NCBI RefSeq assembly: GCF_002025255.2
Contig: NZ_CP054587.1
Location: forward strand, 1,240,001 to 1,304,000
Direction of reading: 5' to 3'
Source of the DNA: Halolamina sp. CBA1230
GTDB lineage: Archaea > Halobacteriota > Halobacteria > Halobacteriales > Haloferacaceae
DNA: 64,000 nucleotides
Shown here: in pieces, positions 49,964 to 58,363 of the stretch
Layout: the number at the start of each line of letters is the position of its first letter
Position numbering within the stretch: the stretch's first letter is position 1
Notes under the pieces: generated by a model
What the model saw: only the letters and a program-made list of their open reading frames with translations
What the model was told of the DNA's origin: nothing
The model's database searches: none
Translations under genes and position numbers: made by a program

Positions 49964-50661
49964 CGCTCAGCGAGCGCCTCGGCGACCACGTCGCCGGGCG
50001 TGGCGTTCCGCATCGACGCCTCCCGGCGGAGTTCGCGGTACCCTTCGACCGGGAGCGAGAGATCGATCGAGCCGAGGTCGACGCCCTCCTCGCGAAGCGC
50101 CTCCTGGGCTGATTCGCCGTCGTTGACACGGCTCGCGAGCGAACGCACCTCCCGGACGGTCAGGTCGTGGTCGAGCACCGCCCACGCGAGGTCGAGCCGC
50201 GCGGTACCGTCGACGCGGGCGAGGTGTTTGGCCGCCGAGGGGGCGATATCGCCGCGTGCGACGTGGCGACGGACCGACTGCGGGAGGTCGTGGACCCGCG
50301 CCCAGGTCCGGATGAACGACACCGAGACGCCGCCGGCGCGGTCGGCGGCCTCACGGTAGGAGCCGACGCCGCGGACGAGCGCCGCACACGCCGCCGCGCC
50401 CCGCAGCATGTCCACGCAGTCGTCCTCGCCCTGACAGCCGGCGAACTCCGCGAGCACGTCGGCGGCGTGGGCGACGCTCTCGGGGTCGTCGGGGTCGAAG
50501 TCGATTGCCTCGCTCGCGCGCTCGCCGGTGATCTCCGGGTCGGCGCGCACGACCGGTTCGCCGACCCGCGAATGCCGGTCGGTCGTCGCCGGAACGTCGT
50601 CGCCGTCGGGCGGATCGTCCCGGCGATTCCCCCCGGCGCGCTCGGGGTCGGGTTGTGGCAT
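49954..50661 (-). CDS. ParB-like helix-turn-helix protein with C-terminal ribbon-helix-helix
   Basis: The start is the ATG at 50661. The 235-residue protein has a low-complexity Asp/Arg-rich N-terminus. A ParB/KorB-like HTH region lies at about residues 104-150 (SYREAADRAGGVSVSFIRTWARVHDLPQSVRRHVARGDIAPSAAKHLA). A C-terminal IDLSLPVEGYRELRREASMRNATPGDVVAEALAERYD segment reads like a ribbon-helix-helix. No ParB nuclease box (GERRxRA) is seen and no ParA is near. It may be a regulator. Confidence 0.6.
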   Translation of the reverse strand: MPQPDPERAGGNRRDDPPDGDDVPATTDRHSRVGEPVVRADPEITGERASEAIDFDPDDPESVAHAADVLAEFAGCQGEDDCVDMLRGAAACAALVRGVGSYREAADRAGGVSVSFIRTWARVHDLPQSVRRHVARGDIAPSAAKHLARVDGTARLDLAWAVLDHDLTVREVRSLASRVNDGESAQEALREEGVDLGSIDLSLPVEGYRELRREASMRNATPGDVVAEALAERYD

Positions 50662-50733
50662 TACCTGCCGGTTCGTTCCCACAGGGGAAAAGACTCCCGC
50701 GCCCGAGTGAGTGTACCACACACCCGCCGGAAC

Positions 50734-51090
50734 TCAGAACGTGATGATCTCGTAGTCGTCGTCGACCAGCGACCGAATGCTCGGGTGGCCGTCGTTGTCG
50801 TCGAGCTGGACGACGCCGGCGTCCTGTACGGCCTCGTCGACGCCGAAGGCGCCCGAACAGTAGTCACACGCCGACGCCTGGTCGCTGACCGTCGCGTAGA
50901 GGTCGTGGTAGTCGTGCTCCTCGTCCTCGAGTTCGGGGATCCACTGGGTCCCCGCGCCGTCGAAGATCAGTTCGAGCTCGTCCTCGTCGTTCTCGGCGAA
51001 CTCCTTGGCGGCTTCGAGACCGTTCGCGATTCGACCGAGGTTCTCGTGCCCGTCCGTCCCTGCGAGAATCACGATGGCTGCTTTCGTCAT
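50734..51090 (-). CDS. DsrE-family protein
   Basis: This 118-residue protein has the DsrE/TusD-like fold: AAIVILAGTDGHENLGRIANGLEAAKEF at the start, and a Cys pair in SACDYCSGAFG (about residues 81-91) that may carry sulfur. DsrE proteins relay sulfur or sense its redox state. It is next to a thiol-disulfide reductase, so a role in low-molecular-weight thiol or sulfur relay is plausible, but not shown. Confidence 0.75.
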   Translation of the reverse strand: MTKAAIVILAGTDGHENLGRIANGLEAAKEFAENDEDELELIFDGAGTQWIPELEDEEHDYHDLYATVSDQASACDYCSGAFGVDEAVQDAGVVQLDDNDGHPSIRSLVDDDYEIITF

Positions 51091-51171
51091 GCGGTTCGAT
51101 CGACGACCGCGAAACGGAAAAGGACGAGCGAACCGTGCAGTAACGGAGTTACGTCCGTGTCACCCGCGGGC

Positions 51172-52620
51172 TCAGTGGTGGTGATGGTGGCCGCCCCCGC
51201 CGCGGGAGAACTGCCCGGAGAACGCGCGCTGGACGACCTCCGGCAGCGCCGGGTGGACGTGGATCGACTCCCGGATATCCCGGACGGTGCCGCTGCCCGC
51301 CGTCATCGCCGTCACGACCTCCTGGATCAGCGTCGACGCGTCGGGGCCGACGATGTGACAGCCCAGGATCTCCCCCTCCAGATCGATTAACACCTTCACG
51401 AACCCCTCGGCGTGCATCGCGTCCCCGCGGGCGGTCTCGTCGTAGCGGTACGTGTTCGTGGCGTACTCCCGGCCCTCGGCTCGGAGTTCGCCCTCGGTCG
51501 CGCCGACGCCGGCAACCTCGGGCGACGCGAACACCGCGAACGGCATCGCCGAGTAGTCCACCGGTTCCGGTTCGTCGCCGAAGACGTTGCGTGCGACGGC
51601 CTGTGCCTCGTGGTTCGCGCTGTGTTTCAGGAGGTACTCGCCCACGATGTCGCCCAGGGCCCAGACGCCCTCGGCGTCGGTCCGGAGGTACTCGTCGGTC
51701 TCGACGAACCCCTCCTCGTCGGTCTCGACCGCGGTGTTCTCCAGGTTGAGCGTGTCGGTGTTGGGCACTCGCCCGGCGGCGACGAGCAGTTCGTCGCCGG
51801 CGACGGTGAGTGGCTCGCCGTCCTCGACGACGCCGGGGTCGACTTCGTCGCCGTCCCCGTACTCGTACGGCAACGCCTCGACCGTGAGCTCGCCGTCCGC
51901 TTCCGAAACCTCGGTGACGGCGTAGCCGGTCTGCACGTCGAACCGCTCGCGGTACTGGTCGGTGAACGCCTCGGCGACCTCCCCGTCGGCAGCGGGCAGT
52001 AGCTGCGGCCGCCGGCCGACGATCGTCACGTCGCTGCCGAACGTGCCGAAGAACTGGCCGAGTTCGGCCGCGATGTAGCCGCCGCCGACGATCACGAGTC
52101 GGTCCGGCGGCTCCTCCAGTTCGAGCGCCTCGGTGCTCGTGAGGTACTCCACGTCCGCGATGCCGTCGATGGCGGGGATGCCGGGACGCGTGCCCGCGGC
52201 GATGAGGACGGTCTCCGCGCGGATTCGGGCTCCTGCATCTGCTCCCTCGCCGATCTCGACCGTGCGGTCGTCGACGAACCGCGCCTCACCCTCGAACAGT
52301 CGGTGCTGGTCCGAGGACTGCAGCCCGTTCCGGATCGATTCCGAGGACTCAGCGACGTCCTCGTTGACCGCCCGGACCATCTCCGCGAAGTCGACGGTTT
52401 CGACGGTCGCGTCGATGTGGAACTCCTCGGCGCTCTCGATCGTCTCGTACACGTCGGCGTGGTAGAGCAACTGCTTCGAGGGGATACAGCCCCGGTTGAG
52501 ACAGGTGCCGCCGAGGGGGCCTTTCTCCACGACGGCGACGGACTGTCCCCGGTTCGCAGCGACGTTCGCCACGTCGAGCCCGGAGCCTGAACCGATCACC
52601 AGAAAGTCGAACTCCTCCAT
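51172..52620 (-). CDS. Pyridine nucleotide-disulfide reductase, mycothione/bis-gamma-glutamylcystine reductase-like
   Basis: This 482-residue flavoenzyme starts at the ATG at 52620. It has the FAD motif VIGSGSG (8-14), redox disulfide CLNRGC (Cys40, Cys45), NAD(P)-binding VIVGGGYIAAELG, and a C-terminal HPALPEVVQRAF with the His-Glu base. LGDIVGEYLLKHSANHEAQAVARN is closer to mycothione reductase than to dihydrolipoyl dehydrogenase. Haloarchaea use gamma-glutamylcysteine as a thiol, so the likely substrate is bis-gamma-glutamylcystine. The chain ends in Gly-rich residues and five His. Confidence 0.75.
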   Translation of the reverse strand: MEEFDFLVIGSGSGLDVANVAANRGQSVAVVEKGPLGGTCLNRGCIPSKQLLYHADVYETIESAEEFHIDATVETVDFAEMVRAVNEDVAESSESIRNGLQSSDQHRLFEGEARFVDDRTVEIGEGADAGARIRAETVLIAAGTRPGIPAIDGIADVEYLTSTEALELEEPPDRLVIVGGGYIAAELGQFFGTFGSDVTIVGRRPQLLPAADGEVAEAFTDQYRERFDVQTGYAVTEVSEADGELTVEALPYEYGDGDEVDPGVVEDGEPLTVAGDELLVAAGRVPNTDTLNLENTAVETDEEGFVETDEYLRTDAEGVWALGDIVGEYLLKHSANHEAQAVARNVFGDEPEPVDYSAMPFAVFASPEVAGVGATEGELRAEGREYATNTYRYDETARGDAMHAEGFVKVLIDLEGEILGCHIVGPDASTLIQEVVTAMTAGSGTVRDIRESIHVHPALPEVVQRAFSGQFSRGGGGHHHHH

Positions 52621-52667
52621 GGCCACCCTACGGGCCCGTGACCCTTCAATCCGAGTTACCGACCGTC

Positions 52668-53051
52668 TCAGGCCAGCGACGCGCTCGGCTCGTCGGCCTC
52701 GACGAGATGTTGCTCGCCCCACTCGTGCATCGCGTCGATCACCGACTCGAGCGACTCGCCGTGTTCGGTGAGCGAGTACTCCGTCCGGACGGGCTTCTCG
52801 CTCACGATCTCGCGATCGATCAGCCGCTTCTCCTCCAGATCGTCGAGCACGTCCGAGAGCACCTTGCTGGAGATGCCGTCGACACGCTCCTCGAGTTCGC
52901 TGAACCCACAGGGGCCGGCGGCGAGCAGTCGGTCGATCACCACGGGGTGCCACTTCTTCCCGACCAGCGTCGCCGTCGTCGTGACCGGGCACCAGTCCTC
53001 GCCCGCACACCAGACCTGGAGTTTCTCGTCGTCGTCCGCGCCACTCGTCAT
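52668..53051 (-). CDS. HxlR-family winged-helix regulator
   Basis: The start is the ATG at 53051. The 127-residue protein has an HxlR (PF01638) winged helix: TTATLVGKKWHPVVIDRLLAAGPCGFSELEERVDGISSKVLSDVLDDLEEKRLI, with the recognition helix in GISSKVLSDVL. It also has Cys at 15 and 21 (VWCAGEDWCPVT), which could allow redox sensing. It is just upstream of the disulfide reductase gene in the same direction. The GTTAC/GTAAC repeats upstream are a candidate operator. Confidence 0.85.
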   Translation of the reverse strand: MTSGADDDEKLQVWCAGEDWCPVTTTATLVGKKWHPVVIDRLLAAGPCGFSELEERVDGISSKVLSDVLDDLEEKRLIDREIVSEKPVRTEYSLTEHGESLESVIDAMHEWGEQHLVEADEPSASLA

Positions 53052-53082
53052 AGCGAGTGAGTAGGGCGACGCCGACTTAGAG

Positions 53083-53105
53083 GTTACTACTGGTAACTGA
53101 GTTAC
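53083..53105. promoter_or_regulatory. Inverted GTTAC/GTAAC sites upstream of the HxlR gene
   Basis: GTTAC (53083-53087), GTAAC (53093-53097) and a second GTTAC (53101-53105) form two overlapping inverted pairs with spacings of 5 and 3. They lie 32-54 bases before the HxlR start and also precede the small membrane protein at 53159 on the plus strand. HxlR dimers bind inverted sites of this kind. Confidence 0.5.
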
Positions 53106-53158
53106 ACATCGGTAGCTCGCTGCCGAGCGTTTAGGGGACTGGCGCCGTCCGTCGGCGT

Positions 53159-53347
53159 ATGGAGAGCGAGCGGCAGCGTGCGCTCGCGGTCTGGAGCGTG
53201 CTGGTGGTGCCGTTCGTGGCACTCGCGGTGTTCCTGTGGACCCAGCACGACCTGACGCTCGGGTTCGTCGGCGCCTACTGGTTCGCTCCGGTCGTACTGA
53301 CGATCGTCGGCGTCCTCCCGGCGCCGTGGGGTGCGCTTCGGAAGTGA
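53159..53347 (+). CDS. Small two-helix membrane protein
   Basis: This 62-residue protein has two hydrophobic segments (LAVWSVLVVPFVALAVFLW and FVGAYWFAPVVLTIVGVL). It is upstream of the CGCGG small protein gene on the same strand, with about 45 bases between, and could be part of that unit. No function is recognised. Confidence 0.55.
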   Translation: MESERQRALAVWSVLVVPFVALAVFLWTQHDLTLGFVGAYWFAPVVLTIVGVLPAPWGALRK

Positions 53348-53394
53348 ACATGTTCGGGGGGCCGGCCTTGGTCGTCGGGGACGAACGGTCGACC

Positions 53395-53700
53395 ATGTCC
53401 CAGCACGACCACGAGACGCCGGACCCCGTCACCGACCGCGTTCACGACAACTCCTGGTCGGCCAACCTCGAAGGGCCTGAACACGCGGAAGATCGCGAGC
53501 GCGTCGTCAAGGGCGCGATCACGGCGGTCGAACACACCGCTCCCGGGAACCACGTCAACCTCGTGACCCACGGCGACCACGGGCATCCGGAGACGTACCT
53601 CTACGACGCGCTGGACCACGAGTTCGGCGACGACGTGGACTGGGAGTACGTCGAACAGTGTGGCTGTGGCGGTCACGTCGTCCGCGTCCACGTGAACTGA
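53395..53700 (+). CDS. CGCGG-motif small protein, putative radical-SAM-modified precursor
   Basis: I used the ATG at 53395. The 101-residue acidic, His-rich protein ends with EQCGCGGHVVRVHVN (CGCGG at residues 89-93). I recall a haloarchaeal family of CGCGG proteins proposed as radical-SAM-modified RiPPs, found beside SPASM radical SAM enzymes, and that enzyme is the next gene, 20 bases downstream. There is no signal peptide. The core is probably the C-terminal Cys/Gly region. Whether the product is a RiPP or a carrier/partner for the enzyme is open. Confidence 0.7.
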   Translation: MSQHDHETPDPVTDRVHDNSWSANLEGPEHAEDRERVVKGAITAVEHTAPGNHVNLVTHGDHGHPETYLYDALDHEFGDDVDWEYVEQCGCGGHVVRVHVN

Positions 53701-53719
53701 CCCCCGACATCTCCACCCA

Positions 53720-54805
53720 ATGCCACCACGCGACATCGACACCAGCCGACGGCCGTTCGTGCTCGTCTGGGAGATGACCCGGGCGTGTGAACTGGCGTGC
53801 AAACACTGCCGCGCGGAGGCCCAGCCCCAGCGCCACCCCGACGAACTCACCACCGCGGAGGGGACGGAGCTGCTCGACGAGGCCCGCGCGTTCGGCGAGG
53901 GGCAGTTGGTCGTCCTCTCCGGGGGCGACCCACTGTACCGCGACGACGCCGTCGACCTGATCGAGTACGGCGTCGACCGCGGGCTGGAGATGACGCTCAC
54001 CCCCAGCGGCACCGCCTCGCTGACCCCGGAACGGATCGAGACGGTCGCCGACGCCGGCCTCCGGCGCCTTGCACTCAGCCTCGACGGCGCCTCCCCCGAG
54101 GCCCACGACGGGTTCCGCAAGGAGGACGGGAGCTTCCGGCAGACCCTCGAAGCCGCACGCGCCGCCCGGAACGCCGGGCTCCCGCTCCAGATCAACACGA
54201 CCGTCTGCGCCGAGACGGTCGACCAGCTCCCGGGGATCCGCGAACTGGTCGACCAGCTCGGTGCGGTGCTCTGGTCGGTGTTCTTCCTCGTCCCCGTCGG
54301 CCGCGGGGCGGTGCTGGACCCCGTCTCCCCGGAACGCGCCGACCGTGTGATGGAGTGGCTGGTCGAGGTCAACAGCGAGTCCGACTTCGGGATCAAGACC
54401 ACCGAGGCGCCGCAGTACCGCCGCGTCGCGATGCAGCGACACCAATCGGCGACCGACAACCCGGACCACGACGGCGTCGGCCGCCGCACCGGGATCACCG
54501 CCGGCGACGGGTTCGCGTTCGTGAGCCACACCGGCGAACTGTACCCCTCGGGGTTCCTGCCGGAGGCGGCCGGGAACGTCCGGGCGGAGAGCCTGATCGG
54601 GCTCTACCGCGACGCGCCGCTGTTCGAGAAACTTCGCGACCCCGACGCGCTCCAGGGGAAGTGTGGTGCCTGCGAGTTCCGTAACGTCTGTGGCGGTAGC
54701 CGTTCGCGGGCGTACGCGACGGCGGGCGACCCGCTCGCGAGCGACCCGCTCTGTCCGTACGTGCCGGAAGGCTACGACGGGCCGCTGCCCAACCCCGCCG
54801 ACTGA
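53720..54805 (+). CDS. SPASM-type radical SAM enzyme (TIGR04053-like)
   Basis: This 361-residue enzyme has the radical SAM cluster motif CELACKHC (Cys23, 27, 30), the SAM-binding GGDP (about 74-77), and a C-terminal SPASM-like cluster region (Cys315, 318, 324, 345: CGACEFRNVCGGSRSRAY, then DPLCPY). The C-terminal pattern is shared with AhbC/AhbD/NirJ haem enzymes and with the TIGR04053 group linked to CGCGG peptides. It could modify the CGCGG protein, or a tetrapyrrole. It overlaps in unit with the PPO-like gene downstream. Confidence 0.8.
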   Translation: MPPRDIDTSRRPFVLVWEMTRACELACKHCRAEAQPQRHPDELTTAEGTELLDEARAFGEGQLVVLSGGDPLYRDDAVDLIEYGVDRGLEMTLTPSGTASLTPERIETVADAGLRRLALSLDGASPEAHDGFRKEDGSFRQTLEAARAARNAGLPLQINTTVCAETVDQLPGIRELVDQLGAVLWSVFFLVPVGRGAVLDPVSPERADRVMEWLVEVNSESDFGIKTTEAPQYRRVAMQRHQSATDNPDHDGVGRRTGITAGDGFAFVSHTGELYPSGFLPEAAGNVRAESLIGLYRDAPLFEKLRDPDALQGKCGACEFRNVCGGSRSRAYATAGDPLASDPLCPYVPEGYDGPLPNPAD

Positions 54806-54807
54806 CG

Positions 54808-56067
54808 ATGCGGGTCGGCATCGTCGGCGCGGGGATCAGCGGCCTCGCGCTCCACCACCACCTCCGGCAGCGGGGCATCGACAGCGTCGTGTTCGAGGCC
54901 GATGCGGAGCCCGGAGGCGTGATCAGCAGTCGGACCGTCGACGGCCGTGTCGTCGAGGACGGCCCACAGCGAACCCGGCTCTCGCCGCCGGTGGCGTCCC
55001 TCGTCGAGGCGCTCGACATCGACGACCGGATCGTCGAGGCGACGGACGCGCCGCTGTACGTCTACCGCGACGGCACGCTCCGTGAGGTACCGTTCTCGCT
55101 CCGCGAGGGCGTCGCGACCGACCTGCTCTCGCCCCGGGGGAAGCTCCGGCTGCTGCTGGAGCCGCTGACGGGGCCGCCGCGGGGCGAGGAGAGCGTCGAG
55201 GAGAGCCTCTCCCGGATGCTCGGCGACGAGGCATCGAAGTACCTCGTCGGCCCGCTGTACGGCGGGATCTACGGCACCCACCCCGACGAAATGCCGATGC
55301 GTCACTCGCTGGGGCGGGCACTCGAGAAGCGCGGCGTCGGCCGAAGCCTGCTCGTCGCGGCGGTGCGGGCGCGGCGGCGCGGGTCGACGCCGCCGGTCGC
55401 CTCGTTCGATGGTGGCCTCGGGACGCTCCCGCGGGCGCTGTTCGAGCGCCACCACGAGCGCGTTCACCTCGGCACGCCGGTCGAGACGGTTCGCGAGACG
55501 GACGACGGGTTCGCGGTGGAGACGCCGGACGGCACGACCGCAGTCGATCACGTCGTCTGCACGACGCCCGCGGACGTGACCGCGGGCCTGCTCGACGCGC
55601 TGGCGCCCGAGAGCGCGGCTGCACTCCGGCGGCTCAGCTACAACCCCATGGCTGCCGTCCACCTCGAGTCCGCGGCCGATCTCGATGCTGCGGGGTTCCA
55701 GGTCCAGTACGAGGAGCCGTTCCGGACGCTCGGCGTCACCTGTACCGGGACGCTGTTCGATCGCGGGCACCGCCACACGGCGTACCTCGGCGGCGGACGG
55801 AACCCCGGGCTGGTCGAACGGTCCGAACCCGCGATCCGCGAGGTTGCCGAACGGGAGTTCGCGGAACTCGCTGGCGTCGAGACGACGGTCGTCGACGTCC
55901 ACCGCCTCCGCCGCGGGATGCCCGCCTACGACGCGTCGTGGGACGCGCTCGACGACGTGAATCTCCCGGCCGGCGTGCATCTCTGTGCGAACTACGCCGC
56001 CAGAGCCGGGATCCCCGGCCGCGTTCGTGAGGCGAAACGGTTGGCAAAGACGCTGGCCGACGCCTGA
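54808..56067 (+). CDS. Protoporphyrinogen oxidase-like FAD amine oxidase (HemG/HemY-type)
   Basis: This 419-residue flavoprotein has the FAD motif GAGISGLALH (8-17), the EDGPQRTRLSPP segment, FDGGLGTLPRAL, and a C-terminal CANYAARAGIPGRVREAKRLA FAD-contact block. Length and order match HemY-type protoporphyrinogen/coproporphyrinogen oxidases. Haloarchaea are thought to make haem by the sirohaem-dependent route, where such an oxidase is not needed, so its substrate is unclear. It starts 3 bases after the radical SAM stop, implying a joint function. Confidence 0.8.
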   Translation: MRVGIVGAGISGLALHHHLRQRGIDSVVFEADAEPGGVISSRTVDGRVVEDGPQRTRLSPPVASLVEALDIDDRIVEATDAPLYVYRDGTLREVPFSLREGVATDLLSPRGKLRLLLEPLTGPPRGEESVEESLSRMLGDEASKYLVGPLYGGIYGTHPDEMPMRHSLGRALEKRGVGRSLLVAAVRARRRGSTPPVASFDGGLGTLPRALFERHHERVHLGTPVETVRETDDGFAVETPDGTTAVDHVVCTTPADVTAGLLDALAPESAAALRRLSYNPMAAVHLESAADLDAAGFQVQYEEPFRTLGVTCTGTLFDRGHRHTAYLGGGRNPGLVERSEPAIREVAEREFAELAGVETTVVDVHRLRRGMPAYDASWDALDDVNLPAGVHLCANYAARAGIPGRVREAKRLAKTLADA

Positions 56068-56119
56068 CCGCGGAGATGTTCGTGCCGAGTGTTTTCAACC
56101 GCGGCGCCGTAGCGCGGGT

Positions 56120-56536
56120 ATGAACTCGGTCAGCGTCTCCCGGGAGATCGCGGCGCCACCGGACGCGATCCGCGAACGGATGCAGGACGTCGGGGCGTTC
56201 ATGCGCGCCGCGGGGTTCGACGAGGTGGTCGTCGAGGGCGACCGCATGGAGCTCGAGAACGGCGTCGGGATCGCGACGATCGAACTCACGCTCGAACTGG
56301 TCGACGAGCCGGGGACGGCGCTCGCCTACCGCCAGCGCGACGGCATCTTCGAGGAGATGGTGACGCGGTACACGCTCGCGGAGACCGAGAGTGGAACCGA
56401 GGTGACCGCCGAGACCGAGTACGCGATCGACGTGGCGCTAGTCGGGAAACTGCTGGATTCGACGGTTATCGAGCGCCAGCGACGGCGCGAACTGGAACAG
56501 CAGTTCGACTGGCTGGAACGGGAGCTGGCGGACTGA
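56120..56536 (+). CDS. SRPBCC/START-like ligand-binding protein
   Basis: The start is the ATG at 56120. The 138-residue protein has the SRPBCC pattern: MNSVSVSREIAAPPDAIRERMQDVGAFMRAAGFDEVV, then alternating strands (ENGVGIATIELTLELVDE, TRYTLAETESGTEVTAETEYAIDV) and a long C-terminal helix (ERQRRRELEQQFDWLERELA). Such proteins bind hydrophobic or aromatic molecules. It follows the PPO-like gene by about 50 bases and might bind its product, but this is inference. Confidence 0.75.
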   Translation: MNSVSVSREIAAPPDAIRERMQDVGAFMRAAGFDEVVVEGDRMELENGVGIATIELTLELVDEPGTALAYRQRDGIFEEMVTRYTLAETESGTEVTAETEYAIDVALVGKLLDSTVIERQRRRELEQQFDWLERELAD

Positions 56537-56543
56537 CCGCCGC

Positions 56544-57830
56544 TCAGACCTCGACGGTCGCGCCGAGGTCGGGCGCCGACGCGTCGTACCCGTCCGCGCG
56601 GAGTTCTTCTGCGAACGCCGCACAGCGGTCGCCGTGGTTCACGAGGACCTCGGCGTCCTCGTAGGCGTCGAGGAACCGCCGCAGGCCGTCGTGATCGGCG
56701 TGGGCCGAGAAGTCGTACCCCTCGACCCGGGCGCTGACGGGCATCACGCGGCCGTCGATCTCCGCCCGGCCAGTCTCGATCAGTTCGCGGCTGGGGGTAC
56801 CCTCGACCTGATAGCCGGTCAGCGTGATCTTGTTCACGGGGTTCGCACGGATCTCGGGGATGTACGTCATCGCGGGGCCGCCGGAGAGCATCCCGCTTGT
56901 GGTGACGATCGCGGCGGGCTGGTCGGCGATCCGCTTCCGCTGGCCGTCCCTTCCGGTGACGAACCGTGCGTGAGACTTCGCCCGCCGAAGCGCATCGGCG
57001 TCGCGGACGAATTCGGGATACTGCCGCAGCATCTCGGTCACCTCCGTCCCCATCCCGTCGACGTAGCAGGGGATGTCGTGGGCCTCGCAGATCATGAGCA
57101 GCTCCTGTGTCCGGCCGATGGCGAACGCCGGGACGACGACCGTGCCGCCCCCCCACAGCGTCGTCTTGACGCTCTGAGCGAAGCGGTGTTCGACGGTCGC
57201 TCGCGGGTCGTGTTCGACGTCGGAGTAGGTGCTCTCACACAGCACCACGTCAGCGTCCGGCCTGGCGGTCGACCCCGCGACGAGGCGCTGGCCGACTGGT
57301 GGCTCGCCGGCGTCGAAGCCCGCAGGCGGGTCGGCGGCCTCGGGTTCGTCGAGGTGGAAGTCGCCGGTGTAGAGCAGGCGGGTGTCCCCGTCGTCCACGA
57401 GCACGTGCGCGCTGCCGGGGATGTGGCCGGCGTTGTAGAACGTCACCTCGTAGCCCGCCGCCTCGAACGTCTCGCGGTAGCCGTGGGTCTCGGAGACCTC
57501 CGTTACGCGCTTCACGTCGTTCTCGGTGAACGGGCAGTGCGGCGACTGGCCGTGGAGCTTCAGCGTGTCGCGGGCGAGCGTGAGCGCCAGCTCCCGCGTC
57601 GGCGGCGTCCAGTGGATCGGCGGCCGGTTCCGCCCGGAGAGCAGCGCCGGGACCGTCCCCACGTGGTCGAGGTGGCCGTGGGAGACGACGACGGCGTCGG
57701 GGTCGGGCGTCCCGACGGGGTACTGCGGCGGCTCGGCGGTCAGCAGGCCGAAATCGAGCAGCAGCGAGTCGTCGACGAGGACGGCGCTGCGGCCGACCTC
57801 GCCCGCCCCGCCGAGGAAGCGTAGCTGCAT
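56544..57830 (-). CDS. Beta-CASP metallo-beta-lactamase ribonuclease (aCPSF/RNase J-like)
   Basis: The start is MQLRFLGGAGEVGRSAVLV (57830). The 428-residue protein has the MBL motif HGHLDH (51-56), GHIPGSAHVLVDDGD (motif 3), TGDFHLD (motif 4) and a beta-CASP domain (ESTYSDVEHDPRATVEHRF ... PAFAIGRTQELLMIC ... VTTSGMLSGGPA ... SAHADHDGLRRFL). Archaeal members without KH domains act as 5-prime or 3-prime RNA exonucleases/endonucleases. It is convergent with the SRPBCC gene, 7 bases apart. It lies about 0.5 kb from the RNase P RNA. Confidence 0.9.
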   Translation of the reverse strand: MQLRFLGGAGEVGRSAVLVDDSLLLDFGLLTAEPPQYPVGTPDPDAVVVSHGHLDHVGTVPALLSGRNRPPIHWTPPTRELALTLARDTLKLHGQSPHCPFTENDVKRVTEVSETHGYRETFEAAGYEVTFYNAGHIPGSAHVLVDDGDTRLLYTGDFHLDEPEAADPPAGFDAGEPPVGQRLVAGSTARPDADVVLCESTYSDVEHDPRATVEHRFAQSVKTTLWGGGTVVVPAFAIGRTQELLMICEAHDIPCYVDGMGTEVTEMLRQYPEFVRDADALRRAKSHARFVTGRDGQRKRIADQPAAIVTTSGMLSGGPAMTYIPEIRANPVNKITLTGYQVEGTPSRELIETGRAEIDGRVMPVSARVEGYDFSAHADHDGLRRFLDAYEDAEVLVNHGDRCAAFAEELRADGYDASAPDLGATVEV

Positions 57831-57903
57831 TCGGTCGAAGTCGGCGGCCCCGGGGTTTCCGTCCGTCGGTTCGTCACCAGACGCTCGGAGCGGGCCCGAG
57901 CGG

Positions 57904-58209
57904 TCAGGCGTCGTCCGCGGCACCGGGGTACCGACGCACCGCGAACCCCTCGTAGCCGCCGTAGGCGACGGCGAGCACACCGATCCACCAGTTCCAGCGG
58001 TCCGCGGGCGAGCCGTCGGGCGCGTCGGCGAGCTCGTCGACGATCAGGTCGGGCGTGAGCGCGCGGCCGCTGTCCCGGCGGTACCGGCCCGAGTCGGCCA
58101 GGTCGGCGGCCTGTCTCGCGACGGTGCGGCGCTCCGGCTCGCTGCCGCCGAAGCGGTCGAGCGCCACGACCAGCGCCTCGGGGTCGAAGACACGGGCGTC
58201 CTCACTCAT
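57904..58209 (-). CDS. Uncharacterised haloarchaeal protein
   Basis: This 101-residue protein is mainly helical in the first 70 residues (DPEALVVALDRFGGSEPERRTVARQAADLADSGRYRRD) and has a hydrophobic C-terminal region (WWIGVLAVAYGGYEGFAV). No family is recognised. Its start overlaps the stop of an upstream 29-codon ORF (ATGAGTGA). Confidence 0.6.
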   Translation of the reverse strand: MSEDARVFDPEALVVALDRFGGSEPERRTVARQAADLADSGRYRRDSGRALTPDLIVDELADAPDGSPADRWNWWIGVLAVAYGGYEGFAVRRYPGAADDA

Positions 58210-58291
58210 GGTCCCACCCGCCGGCGTTCCGGAACGACGGCACCGTGGCGAGCACGACCGCGAAGGGGGCGCCAGCGCGGTCGTCAGTCAT
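58202..58291 (-). CDS. Possible small protein (29 residues)
   Basis: ATG at 58291 opens a frame encoding MTDDRAGAPFAVVLATV, ending WDHE. It overlaps the next gene's start by 8 bases, a layout used for coupled genes. The hydrophobic stretch PFAVVLATV is short. It is too small to judge by content and could be chance. Confidence 0.35.
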   Translation of the reverse strand: MTDDRAGAPFAVVLATVPSFRNAGGWDHE

Positions 58292-58363
58292 CGTTCGCCC
58301 CGACGAGCCGGGGGTGGATAGACGTTCGGGCCAGGGCGAGCGCCGCCGCTGGCGGAGTCGAGC

